From positions 1 to 64,000 of the forward strand of contig JAPJRC010000004.1 in NCBI GenBank assembly GCA_030824805.1: a stretch of DNA of 64,000 nucleotides. The letters are read 5' to 3'. The notes beneath the pieces are model-generated. The model did not search any database. It was not told where the DNA came from and saw only the letters and a program-made list of their open reading frames with translations. The stretch comes from Micavibrio sp. (GTDB taxonomy: Bacteria > Pseudomonadota > Alphaproteobacteria > Micavibrionales > Micavibrionaceae). Every line of letters begins with the position of its first letter. Position 1 is the first letter of the stretch. The translations under genes were made by a program, and so were the position numbers. Shown one piece after another: positions 16,916-25,376 of this stretch.

Positions 16916-17881
16916 TTACTTGGCAACCACGAGGCAGGAACCGCCCTTGGACTTGATACCGTTGCAGATGGAGGTTGCCGATTCTTTCGAGATCGGGCCT
17001 GCCTGGATACGGTAGAAGGTGCCCTTGGCGAGGTCCGCGCGTTGCGTGCGGAATTCCAGACCGCTAAGGCCGGCATGTTTGGCTTGCAGCTTTTTGAATT
17101 CGCCTGCGGCACCTGACGTGTCCTTGACCGAGGCCAGCTGGACAAAGTAACCGCCCGCCGTCACTTTCGCGGCCGTTGTGCCAGCGGCAGGTTCCGTTTT
17201 GGCTACGGCTTCGGCTTTCTTCGGCTCCTCGGCTTTCGGCGCTTCTTCCACTTTCGCGGTTTCCGTCGGTGTTACCGGCGCAACAGGCTCCGCCTTGGCA
17301 ACAGGTGCGGGAGCGGCGGCTGTCGGAGCGGTATCAGGTGTTGCTGTGCCGATGGCTTCCTTTACCAGCGCGTCGTTCGACGGCGGGGCAACCGTTTCGA
17401 CTTTCGCCAGCGTGTCGGAAGGAGGCTGCACGCCCGGTTGCTGGTCACCCAGAACAGGTTGCACGGCAAGGCCGGTTTCGGTTTGCGGGGTTTCCGTGTT
17501 CAGACCGGCAAACAGCTCGTCACGCGGCAGCGGCTCTTCGGCGCTTTCATCGGCGAGGATGTTTTCAGGACCCCCATCGGTCTTCGCGCCGTCAACGGAC
17601 GAAAACACGGTGGAATCGCGGTATGGAATTTCCATGCCGCCCGGATTTTCCGGCGTGGTCTTGTAATCGCCAGCATCGGCGCGCACGATCGGCACGCTTT
17701 CGTTCGCGGCCATTTCGTCGCTGTCGGGGTACGATCCGAACACCACAACCCCCAAAAGGATCACGGCGACGGCGACCGATGCGATCGCGAACTCGCGCTT
17801 GCGTCTGGAAACAATATTCAGGATCTGGCCGAACAAGCCGTCCGAATCCTCTTCATCAAAATCATCATATTTTTTTGCCAT
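16916..17881 (-). CDS. SPOR-domain inner-membrane protein
   Basis: A 321-residue bitopic protein: acidic cytoplasmic N-terminus (MAKKYDDFDEEDSDGLFG), a membrane helix at ~32-50 (IASVAVAVILLGVVVFG), a long Ala/Pro/Glu/Lys-rich linker, and a C-terminal SPOR domain at ~245-321 (GGYFVQLASVKDTSGA ... FYRIQAGPISKESA). SPOR domains bind denuded glycan strands at division sites. Location next to nagZ and scpAB is the usual alphaproteobacterial context. The terminator after it makes it the end of the upstream unit. Confidence 0.9.
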   Translation of the reverse strand: MAKKYDDFDEEDSDGLFGQILNIVSRRKREFAIASVAVAVILLGVVVFGSYPDSDEMAANESVPIVRADAGDYKTTPENPGGMEIPYRDSTVFSSVDGAKTDGGPENILADESAEEPLPRDELFAGLNTETPQTETGLAVQPVLGDQQPGVQPPSDTLAKVETVAPPSNDALVKEAIGTATPDTAPTAAAPAPVAKAEPVAPVTPTETAKVEEAPKAEEPKKAEAVAKTEPAAGTTAAKVTAGGYFVQLASVKDTSGAAGEFKKLQAKHAGLSGLEFRTQRADLAKGTFYRIQAGPISKESATSICNGIKSKGGSCLVVAK

Positions 17882-18011
17882 GAGTCGGATGCTATGAAAA
17901 AGGGGACAGGTTGTAAAGGGGCAGGTTGGTTAATATTCACGGATTTGAACAAACTGTCGCAACTTCTCCATCCTGATCATAAAAACTCATTACCAATACA
18001 GCCAAAAGAAC

Positions 18012-18434
18012 CTACACAGGATCCCTTATAATCAGTTTCATATTGTGTTTTTCCCAGCTGTGCATTAGCACGAAGGTCAGCGCCGAAGCCACCACGCCGC
18101 CGCAGGCGAAAGCGCCAAGAAACAGCGCCATCACGAAAAAGCGATCTTGCATCCACGGCGCACCCAAAATGAGAGACAGGATAATACCGTTGATGAGCGT
18201 GCTTTTCAGCGCTGTGTTGAGGTAGGGTTTGTAATGCCGCACACCCTGGTCCCACAGGATGAAGCCTTTCAGATAGCCATAGATGATGGAGGGCGTCGCG
18301 ATTACCATGCCTGTCAGGATAACAATATCGGCAATTGTAAAAATCGCAAGCGGCTGGGTGGATTCCAGCGCCATGGCGACCACAAGGCAGGCGACGGATG
18401 TGGAAAATAAAACAATGAATAATTTTACCAACAT
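18012..18434 (-). CDS. Small four-helix membrane protein
   Basis: A 140-residue hydrophobic protein with four probable membrane segments (about residues 4-24, 30-52, 78-92 and 100-120). No catalytic motif is visible. It lies 30 nt downstream of dgt on the same strand and may be cotranscribed. No family recognised. Confidence 0.6.
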   Translation of the reverse strand: MLVKLFIVLFSTSVACLVVAMALESTQPLAIFTIADIVILTGMVIATPSIIYGYLKGFILWDQGVRHYKPYLNTALKSTLINGIILSLILGAPWMQDRFFVMALFLGAFACGGVVASALTFVLMHSWEKHNMKLIIRDPV

Positions 18435-18464
18435 GGCCTGTTTCCCCCTTTAGAAAAGCCGGTG

Positions 18465-19667
18465 TTATTTATCCCAGTATAAATCAAACAATCTTTCGTG
18501 CTCGCGGATCGCGTAACGGTCTGTCATGCCCGCGATATAATCGCAGACGATGCGCGCGCGGGCCGTGTCGTTGATCATGCCGCCCGCTTCTTCCACGCGC
18601 CGTTGCCAGTGTTCGGGCAAAAGCTGGTAACGTTCCATAAAGGCGCTGAAGAGTTCGGAGACGATGCGTTCCACCTTCAACCGCACGCGCATTACGGTGT
18701 AGTGACGGTACATGCGGTTCCAGAGAAAGCTGCGCAGCTCATCCACTTTTTCAAGCATTTCATCGGAAAACGCCACGACCTGGCGACCCGCATGGCGTAC
18801 ATCATCCGGCGATTGCGGGTTCAACTTTTGAATACGCGCGTTTGATTCCGCCAGCACATCCTGCACCATGCCGCCGATCATCTCGCGGATGGATTCCTGT
18901 ACCAGATAATGTTCGGCGATATCGGGATAGCGGCGTTTTACATCATGGATCACTTCGCGCAGGAGCGTGACGGTTTCCAGATCCTTCAACGTGAACATGC
19001 CGGCGCGCAGCCCGTCTTCCACATCGTGGTTGTTGTAGGCGATGTCATCGGAGATCGCGGCGCATTGCGCCTCGACAGATGCAAACGTGTCGAGCAACAG
19101 GTCTGTCTGTTTTTGCACTTCGGTCAATGTCACGGGGCGATGGCCCGTGACGGGGCCGTTATGCTTTACCACGCCTTCCAAAGTTTCCCATGTCAGGTTC
19201 AGGCCCGGCCAGCGATGGTATTTGCGCTCCAGTTTCGTGAGCACGCGCAAAGACTGGTCATTGTGTTCGAAGCCTTCATACGGCTCCATGCATTTTTCCA
19301 GCACTTCCTCGCCCGTGTGTGCAAACGGGGTGTGGCCAAGGTCGTGCGCAAGAGCGATGCCTTCGGCCAGATCTTCGTTCACCATCAGCGCGCGGGCGAT
19401 GGAACGTGTTATCTGGGCCACTTCCAACGTGTGAGAGAGGCGCGTTCTGTAATGGTCGCCCTCGTGATAGACGAACACCTGCGTCTTGTATTTCAACCGG
19501 CGGAAAGCAGAGGCGTGGATGATACGGTCGCGATCCCTCTGGAAACAGGTGCGGGTGCTGCTTTCCTCTTCTGCGTGCAGACGGCCTTTCGACTGGTCCG
19601 GGCGGCAGGCATAGGATGCCAGCGGAAGGGCACAATAATTATAGGAAAGCGGTTGTTTCTCTGACAT
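18465..19667 (-). CDS. dgt: Deoxyguanosinetriphosphate triphosphohydrolase-like protein
   Basis: A 400-residue HD-superfamily enzyme. RDRIIHASAFRRLKYKTQVF, RTRLSHTLEVAQI and ALAHDLGHTPFAHTGEE supply the His/Asp metal ligands of the dNTPase family; SDDIAYNNHDVEDGLRAG completes it. It hydrolyses dNTPs to nucleosides and tripolyphosphate. It is divergent from the ErpA-type gene with only 23 nt between start codons, an arrangement common in alphaproteobacteria, so the promoters must overlap the coding ends. Confidence 0.93.
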   Translation of the reverse strand: MSEKQPLSYNYCALPLASYACRPDQSKGRLHAEEESSTRTCFQRDRDRIIHASAFRRLKYKTQVFVYHEGDHYRTRLSHTLEVAQITRSIARALMVNEDLAEGIALAHDLGHTPFAHTGEEVLEKCMEPYEGFEHNDQSLRVLTKLERKYHRWPGLNLTWETLEGVVKHNGPVTGHRPVTLTEVQKQTDLLLDTFASVEAQCAAISDDIAYNNHDVEDGLRAGMFTLKDLETVTLLREVIHDVKRRYPDIAEHYLVQESIREMIGGMVQDVLAESNARIQKLNPQSPDDVRHAGRQVVAFSDEMLEKVDELRSFLWNRMYRHYTVMRVRLKVERIVSELFSAFMERYQLLPEHWQRRVEEAGGMINDTARARIVCDYIAGMTDRYAIREHERLFDLYWDK

Positions 19668-19690
19668 AGGATCTCATATATAATAGTGTT

Positions 19691-20017
19691 ATGAGCATAA
19701 CACTGACAGACGGCCTCGTAAAACGGATTAAGTCCTTACAGACGCAGCAAAATAACCCTGCGTTAAAACTGCGGATCATGGTTGATTCCGGCGGGTGCCA
19801 GGGTTTCGAATACAAGTTCAGCCTCGACACCGAAGTGAAATCCGACGACGAATTGTTCGAAAAGGACGGTATCGGCGTGATTATCGACGATATATCCCTG
19901 CCCTACATGCGCGGCGCGACCATAGATTACACGAACGAACTGGTCGGCGCGTATTTCAAGATCGACAACCCCAACGCCACCTCGTCGTGCGGGTGCGGCA
20001 CATCTTTCTCGGCATAA
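19691..20017 (+). CDS. erpA: Iron-sulfur cluster insertion protein (A-type carrier)
   Basis: A 108-residue A-type carrier. The three cluster ligands are visible: Cys in DSGGCQGFEYKF and the C-terminal CGCG in ATSSCGCGTSFSA. These proteins pass Fe-S clusters from the scaffold to target enzymes. Length and C-x(n)-C-x-C spacing match ErpA/IscA; no isc or suf genes are in view, so the exact subtype is inferred from the dgt neighbour. Confidence 0.88.
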   Translation: MSITLTDGLVKRIKSLQTQQNNPALKLRIMVDSGGCQGFEYKFSLDTEVKSDDELFEKDGIGVIIDDISLPYMRGATIDYTNELVGAYFKIDNPNATSSCGCGTSFSA

Positions 20018-20027
20018 CGCATACGGC

Positions 20028-20052
20028 GGAACTTTTCGCCCATTCAACAGTT
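20028..20052 (+). promoter_or_regulatory. Putative EcfG-type promoter for the sugar dehydrogenase
   Basis: GGAAC (20028-20032), 16 nt, then AGTT (20049-20052), 33 nt ahead of the ATG at 20085. The alphaproteobacterial general-stress sigma factor consensus is GGAAC-N16/17-CGTT. Confidence 0.5.
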
Positions 20053-20084
20053 ATGTCATTCTTAGCTCATTTACGGGGTCTATC

Positions 20085-21380
20085 ATGAAAGCATCTCTTT
20101 GCGCGCTGGTCGCTACACTCGCGATACTGAGTGCGCCCGCCATGGCGAATGAAAAAATCCAGACTTTTGGCCCCAATCCCATACTACCGCCCCCCGACAC
20201 ATCGCTAATCCCAACCGTTAACATCGCCAAGGCCGTCGGCTGGCCGAAGGGAAAGACGCCACTAGCCGCCGAAGGTTTCAAGGTTAACAATTTCGCAGGC
20301 AAACTGGACCACCCGCGCTGGGTGTATGTCCTTCCCAACGGCGATGTCCTGGTGGCGGAAAGCAACAAGCCCTCGAAAAAGCCGGAAGGCGTAAAAGCCT
20401 GGGTCCAGGGCAAAGTCATGAAGCGTGCCGGTGCGGGTGTTGAAAGCGCGAACCGCATCACGCTTCTCCGTGACACAGACAAAGACGGTGTTGCAGATTT
20501 GCGCACGGCTTTCTTGCGTGACCTGCATTCACCGTTCGGCATGGCCCTTATCGGCAAGGATTTCTATGTGGCGAACACCGACGCTATCGTGAAATTCCCG
20601 TATGTCGAGGGCGAAACGGCCATCAGCGCAAAGCCCGTTAAAGTGGCCGATCTTCCCGCCAACCCGCCAAACAGCCACTGGACCAAAAGCCTGATTGCCA
20701 GCGCCGATGGCAAAAAACTGTATGTCGGCGTCGGCGCGAATAGCAACATCGCAGAGAACGGTATGGAGGCGGAAAAAAACCGCGCCGCCATTCTGGAAGT
20801 GGATATCGGGAGCGGGCAAAGCCGCGTTTATGCCTCTGGCCTTCGCAACCCCGTCGGCACAGGATGGAATCCCGTTACAGGCGAATTGTGGACGGCCGTG
20901 AACGAGCGCGACGAGCTGGGCACGGACCTTGTGCCCGATTATATGACTTCGGTAAAAGACGGCGGATTCTATGGCTGGCCGTATTCCTATTTCGGGCAGA
21001 TCGTCGATGAACGTGTGGAGCCGCAAAATCCTGAACTCGTCAAAACCGCCTTGAGGCCGGATTACGCGCTGGGCGCACACACGGCCTCCCTCGGTTTGAC
21101 TTTCTATGACGGAGAGATGTTTCCGGAGCGTTACAAAAACGGCGTGTTTATCGGACAGCACGGATCATGGAACCGAAAACCCCTCAGCGGATACAAGCTA
21201 CTTTTCATACCATTCAAAGACGGTAAACCGGACGGCATGCCGGAAGACATTCTTACGGGGTTTGTCACCGAACAACAGGAAGCATGGGGCCGCCCAGTCG
21301 GCGTAGCCGTTGCCAAAGACGGCGCTGTTTTAATGGCGGACGACGTCGGCAACATCATCTGGCGCGTCTCGAAAAAATAG
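20085..21380 (+). CDS. PQQ-dependent sugar dehydrogenase (sorbosone dehydrogenase-like)
   Basis: A 431-residue periplasmic protein with a signal peptide (~21 residues, ending in AMA). The six-bladed propeller family segments are clear: WVYVLPNGDVLVAESNKPS near residue 80, RITLLRDTDKDGVADLRTAF, SPFGMALIGKDFYVANTDAI, and ASGLRNPVGTGWNPVTGELW with NERDELGTDLVPDYMT. Related enzymes oxidise aldoses or sorbosone with PQQ. An EcfG-like site lies just upstream. It converges with the interrupted small gene at 21382, leaving one base between stop codons. Confidence 0.85.
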   Translation: MKASLCALVATLAILSAPAMANEKIQTFGPNPILPPPDTSLIPTVNIAKAVGWPKGKTPLAAEGFKVNNFAGKLDHPRWVYVLPNGDVLVAESNKPSKKPEGVKAWVQGKVMKRAGAGVESANRITLLRDTDKDGVADLRTAFLRDLHSPFGMALIGKDFYVANTDAIVKFPYVEGETAISAKPVKVADLPANPPNSHWTKSLIASADGKKLYVGVGANSNIAENGMEAEKNRAAILEVDIGSGQSRVYASGLRNPVGTGWNPVTGELWTAVNERDELGTDLVPDYMTSVKDGGFYGWPYSYFGQIVDERVEPQNPELVKTALRPDYALGAHTASLGLTFYDGEMFPERYKNGVFIGQHGSWNRKPLSGYKLLFIPFKDGKPDGMPEDILTGFVTEQQEAWGRPVGVAVAKDGAVLMADDVGNIIWRVSKK

Positions 21381-21381
21381 A

Positions 21382-21801
21382 CTATCCCACCGCGCAAAAC
21401 TTGTTTTTCAGGTAACCCTCGTAATAAGGATCCGTGTGACGGCCTTCATAATCGTCATCGATTTTCTGGATAATTTTCTCGCCGTCCGGTGCAAGCCGTA
21501 AAAGCAAAGCATCAAGTTTTGCTTCCACGCGATCGTCGCCTTCCTTCGATTGCGTCGATCCGACATGCAAAAGCATAGCCAGTCAAGCGACCTGTCATAT
21601 GAGTTGCAGGAATTCAGACTGCCAGTTTTCGAACGTGTCCCGCATCATTTCGATGGTGTAACCGGAAACCTCGATGGGCTGGCTGTGTTGTGTCTGCTCA
21701 TCTATATAAGCGTACCATCCAAACAGCCAGTGGCCGACGAGCGAGAGCAGGAACAGAAATCCTGTTACCCAGACAAAGCCGTAATTCTTGAACAGCTTCA
21801 T
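21382..21801 (-). pseudogene. Small membrane protein with two in-frame UGA codons
   Basis: One reading frame of 139 codons is interrupted by TGA at 21597-21595 and 21585-21583. The 5' part (68 residues, MKLFKNYGFVWVTGFLFLLS...) has a membrane helix and ENWQSEFLQL. The 3' part resumes with LAMLLHVGSTQSKEGDDR. From memory of DUF6766-like stress proteins, the region reads SEFLQLxWQV...LxxLLxVGSxQSKEGDDR, so the first and perhaps both UGA codons stand where Trp is expected. Frame and sequence are otherwise intact. Alternatives: recent pseudogene, readthrough, or two short proteins (21595-21801 and 21382-21576). It follows the SDR gene by 13 nt in the probable ADH-SDR operon. Confidence 0.65.
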
Positions 21802-21814
21802 GACAGGCTCCGGA

Positions 21815-22612
21815 TTATTTTGAAGCGGAGCCGGGTTCGTTCATGCCGCGCATTGTGCCGGCATTGACTTTATCGGGAAGCAACTTGCCCATAACGCCCT
21901 GCATTTTGCTTTTCATCGAATGGGCGATAACCTTGTCATCGCCGCGCATCAATGCCTCGAATCCATCGCGGGCAACATCGCCCGGATCGTCTTTCTTGCT
22001 CTGACCAATCTTGGTATCCTGCAGGCCCGCGCGCTCGAAGAAATTCGTATCCGTGGCACCGGGCATTAGCGCGGTGATGGTAATGCCGCTGTCCTTCAAC
22101 TCACTGCGGATCGCTTCGGCGAAATTAAGCACAAACGCCTTGGATGCGCTGTATACCGCCTGAAACGGCGCCGGCGCTTCGGAGACGACCGAGGCTGTGA
22201 AAAGAATTTTACCGCTTTTACGCACGCCCATGTCATTGATCAGGCGTTTGGCAAGGTGCACCGTCGATGTCACGTTGAGTGCAATGATATCGAGTTCTGC
22301 CTGCAGGGGGTTATCGGAAAAGGCACCGCCAATGCCGATACCTGCGTTAAGAATTGCGACATCGATGGGTTGGACATTGGATTCGATGACGGCATAAAGC
22401 TGTTCCACGCCTTCGTATTTGCGCAAATCTGTTTGCACATCGATAATGTTTACGCCTTGCGCACGTAAAACGGCGGCGGTGTTTTTGATGTTTCGATCTT
22501 CTGCCGCGACAATGAGGTCATACCCCTTTTCTGCCAGAAGTTTCGCGAACTCGAATCCGATACCGCTCGATGCGCCGGTAACTAGTGCCAGAGGTCTTGC
22601 TGTGGTAGCCAT
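21815..22612 (-). CDS. Short-chain dehydrogenase/reductase
   Basis: A 265-residue classical SDR. It has the TGASSGIG cofactor loop (residues ~13-20), the NAG motif (LNAGIG), the catalytic Ser in TASVVSEAPAPF and YSASK with active-site Tyr and Lys. An Arg/Asp after the second strand (AAEDRN) leaves NAD versus NADP preference open. It lies 9 nt downstream of the Zn-alcohol dehydrogenase, so the two are one operon. Confidence 0.88.
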   Translation of the reverse strand: MATTARPLALVTGASSGIGFEFAKLLAEKGYDLIVAAEDRNIKNTAAVLRAQGVNIIDVQTDLRKYEGVEQLYAVIESNVQPIDVAILNAGIGIGGAFSDNPLQAELDIIALNVTSTVHLAKRLINDMGVRKSGKILFTASVVSEAPAPFQAVYSASKAFVLNFAEAIRSELKDSGITITALMPGATDTNFFERAGLQDTKIGQSKKDDPGDVARDGFEALMRGDDKVIAHSMKSKMQGVMGKLLPDKVNAGTMRGMNEPGSASK

Positions 22613-22621
22613 TTTTTCTCC

Positions 22622-23818
22622 TTATTCCGCTGCTAGCAATGTGTCATGCGGGTGCATAACGACCTTGATGCATCCGTCTTTCTTTTCCTTGAATGTTTCA
22701 TAAAGATCTGGACCATCTTCCAACCGCGCGCGGTGCGTGATGATGAAAGAAGGATCGAACTTGTCGTTGGCAATCAGGTCCATCAGTTCGTCCATGTATT
22801 TTTGTACATGAGTCTGGCCGGAACGCATTGTCAGACCTTTGTTTACGATGCTACCCATCGGGAATTTGTCGACATAGCCGAAATACACTCCCGGCACGGA
22901 AACGTTTCCGCCCGGACGCACACATTTTATGATGTCACGCAGTACGTGCGGGCGATCTGTGGCCATACCCACGCCGGCTTTCGCGCGGTCCATCACAGCA
23001 TCGAAACTGCCCAGACCATGCGCTTCGGCGCCCACGGCGTCGATCACGGAATCCGGACCACGACCACCGGTGATCTTGTTTAACTCGTCGTATACATCGC
23101 ATTCCATGAAGTTGAAAACTTCGGCCTTGCCCATAGTGCGGGCCATTTCAAGACGTTCCGGCACATGGTCGAACGCCACCACCTTGCCCGCGCCTTGCAG
23201 CCATGCGCTCTGGATGCACATCTGGCCGACGGGACCACAGCCCCAGACAGCGACCGTGTCGCCCGGCTTGATATCGCAGTTTTTCGCCGCCATCCAACCT
23301 GTCGGAAAGATATCGGACAGGAAAAGAGCCCTTTCATCCGAAATGCCATCGGGCACTTTGGTCGGGCCGAAATCCGCGTTCACGACACGCACATATTCCG
23401 CCTGCCCGCCCGCATAACCGCCAAGCAAATGTGTATAGCCGTATAAACCGGATGTGTGGTGCCCCATCAGCTTTTCCTGCTTTTCGGCATCGGGGTTGGT
23501 GTTTTCACAAAATGAGGAAAGTTTTTGCTGGCAATAAAAACATTCACCACAAGCGATCACAAAAGGAACGACCACCCGGTCGCCAACCTTGTGTTTTTTG
23601 ACTTCCGATCCGACAGCCACGACTTCGCCCATGAATTCATGGCCTAGAATGTCGCCTTTTTCCATCTCAACGGCATAGGAGTCATAAAGGTGAAGGTCGG
23701 ACCCGCAGATGGCGGTGCTCGTGACCTTTATGATCATATCCGTAGGTTCCTGGATGGTTGGATCAGGAACATTGTCGCATTGCATCTTATAACGGCCATG
23801 CCAGACGAGGGCTTTCAT
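22622..23818 (-). CDS. Zinc-dependent alcohol dehydrogenase (formaldehyde dehydrogenase-like)
   Basis: A 398-residue MDR enzyme. ICGSDLHLY and GHEFMGEVVAVG supply catalytic zinc ligands; CGECFYCQQKLSSFCENT holds the structural zinc cysteines; VWGCGPVGQMCIQSAW is the NAD-binding Rossmann loop. The sequence resembles the glutathione-independent formaldehyde dehydrogenase / threonine dehydrogenase-like group common in stress operons. An EcfG-like site sits upstream. The substrate is not determinable from sequence. Confidence 0.88.
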   Translation of the reverse strand: MKALVWHGRYKMQCDNVPDPTIQEPTDMIIKVTSTAICGSDLHLYDSYAVEMEKGDILGHEFMGEVVAVGSEVKKHKVGDRVVVPFVIACGECFYCQQKLSSFCENTNPDAEKQEKLMGHHTSGLYGYTHLLGGYAGGQAEYVRVVNADFGPTKVPDGISDERALFLSDIFPTGWMAAKNCDIKPGDTVAVWGCGPVGQMCIQSAWLQGAGKVVAFDHVPERLEMARTMGKAEVFNFMECDVYDELNKITGGRGPDSVIDAVGAEAHGLGSFDAVMDRAKAGVGMATDRPHVLRDIIKCVRPGGNVSVPGVYFGYVDKFPMGSIVNKGLTMRSGQTHVQKYMDELMDLIANDKFDPSFIITHRARLEDGPDLYETFKEKKDGCIKVVMHPHDTLLAAE

Positions 23819-23850
23819 TGGAGGTCTCCTTCATTGTATGATGAGCCTCC

Positions 23851-23876
23851 AACCAGATCTTCCGCTTGGGAGTTCC
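23851..23876 (-). promoter_or_regulatory. Putative EcfG-type promoter for the ADH-SDR operon
   Basis: On the minus strand GGAAC (23876-23872), 17 nt, GGTT (23854-23851), ending 33 nt before the ATG at 23818. It differs from GGAAC-N17-CGTT by one base. Confidence 0.5.
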
Positions 23877-23926
23877 CTTAAAAAATCGCAACAAGCGGGG
23901 ATTGATAATAAAGGCTTAACAACTGC

Positions 23927-24682
23927 ATGAAAATCGCCACATGGAACGTCAATTCGATCAAGGCGCGCACCGCCCATGTGCAACGCTGGATCGAACGCCA
24001 GCAGCCGGATATTTTGTGCCTTCAGGAATTGAAGGGGCTGGAATTTCCGGTGGACGCATTTCCAAACCTGACCATCAAGGCTCTCGGACAAAAGGCGTAT
24101 AACGGCGTTGCCGTTCTATCGCCCCATGCTTTCGAAACGGTGCTTGATAAATTGCCCGGCGACGATGCGGACGAGCAGGCGCGCTATCTTGAAATAGAAA
24201 CGAACGGTGTCCGGGTCATCAATATCTATCTTCCGAACGGCAATCCGTGGCCCGGAGAAAAATTCGATTATAAACTCAAATGGATGGAACGTCTTTATCA
24301 ACGCCTGTCTGAATTGCGTGCGAACGACGTGCCGTTTTTGATCACCGGAGATTTCAACGTCATACCGGAAGCGCGGGATTGCTGGGATCCCAAGGCTTGG
24401 GAGAATGACGCGCTGTTCCGTATCGAAACACGGGCCGCTTTCCGCAAACTTTTAAATCTTGGTCTAACCGATGCTTTCAGAGCATTGAATCAAAAGGATC
24501 ATCAATACACATTCTGGGATTATCAGGCCGGATGCTGGCAAAAAGATTTTGGAATTCGCATTGACCACTTCCTTCTCTCTCCGGTTGTCACCGACAGGCT
24601 GGTTTCCTGCACCATCGACAAGGAACCGCGCGGCGAAGATTCCCCGTCCGATCACACGCCCGTTATCCTGACCATACGATGA
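23927..24682 (+). CDS. xth: Exodeoxyribonuclease III
   Basis: A 251-residue AP endonuclease/3' exonuclease. MKIATWNVNSIKAR at the N-terminus, LCLQELKG (metal-binding Glu), VRVINIYLPNG, ITGDFNVIPEARD and the C-terminal IDHFLLS and SDHTPV are all present. It acts in base-excision repair. A downstream lipoprotein gene overlaps its stop by 4 nt. Confidence 0.95.
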   Translation: MKIATWNVNSIKARTAHVQRWIERQQPDILCLQELKGLEFPVDAFPNLTIKALGQKAYNGVAVLSPHAFETVLDKLPGDDADEQARYLEIETNGVRVINIYLPNGNPWPGEKFDYKLKWMERLYQRLSELRANDVPFLITGDFNVIPEARDCWDPKAWENDALFRIETRAAFRKLLNLGLTDAFRALNQKDHQYTFWDYQAGCWQKDFGIRIDHFLLSPVVTDRLVSCTIDKEPRGEDSPSDHTPVILTIR

Positions 24683-25290
24683 AACGATTTCTGCTTTTGA
24701 TCCCCCTGTTACTATGCGGCTGTGCCGACCAGCTTTACGCCGACATGCCCTCTTACATGATAAGCAAGAACCTTCCCCCCGTCAGCATGAAAAGCTTCCC
24801 GCATTGCCAGAATTACGATTGCGCCAAGGTCAAGAAGGTCGAACTCAATCAATATGATTGGGACCGCATTGAAAAAGAATTCGGCAAAAAGGCGAAGAGC
24901 GCCGAGCAAGAGCGTGAAAAGATTGTCAAAACCATAGGCGCATTCGAGCGCGTGGTGGGCCCGATTACAGGCACGGAGAATGACCGCGAAGGCACATTCC
25001 TCCAGACGGGGGAGGGCCAGCTCGACTGTGTGGATGAAAGCACAAACACGATGGTTTATCTTTTGCTGCTCAAGGAGGCCGGGTTGATACGCTTCCACGA
25101 GATTGAACAGCCGCAGGTGCGATACCCGCTGATTTCCGGGCGCGGATGGATGCACCAGACCGCCGTGGTAACCGAAACAAAAACAGGCAAACAATACGCC
25201 ATAGATTCCTGGTACGAGGACAATGGCCGTCCGGCCTATGCCGTACCCATGGAAGAATGGCGGAATGGCTGGCACCCCCGCCCTTTTTAG
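24679..25290 (+). CDS. Putative lipoprotein with transglutaminase-like triad
   Basis: A 203-residue protein with a hydrophobic start and a lipobox-like LLCGC placing the modified Cys at residue 15. The C-terminal half contains GQLDCVDESTNT (Cys117), GRGWMHQTAVVTE (His159) and QYAIDSWYEDNG (Asp176). Cys-His-Asp in this order and spacing is that of transglutaminase-like cysteine peptidase folds; I infer that fold but not the substrate. Two further Cys (43 and 48) could form a disulfide. Overlap with xth (ATGA) suggests co-translation, although a functional link to DNA repair is not evident. Confidence 0.6.
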   Translation: MKRFLLLIPLLLCGCADQLYADMPSYMISKNLPPVSMKSFPHCQNYDCAKVKKVELNQYDWDRIEKEFGKKAKSAEQEREKIVKTIGAFERVVGPITGTENDREGTFLQTGEGQLDCVDESTNTMVYLLLLKEAGLIRFHEIEQPQVRYPLISGRGWMHQTAVVTETKTGKQYAIDSWYEDNGRPAYAVPMEEWRNGWHPRPF

Positions 25291-25376
25291 GCGTTTTACC
25301 CATGGCCAAAGCCGGATTTTCAGCCTAAACTATTCGGGACATTACTGATTCCCCCTTTCCGATCCGGATAGACACC

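Noticed and set aside
21382..21801. Genome-wide reassignment of TGA to tryptophan
   Set aside because: tatC, zapE and hisG among others end in TGA at correct family lengths, so UGA is a normal stop here; the double UGA is specific to one gene.
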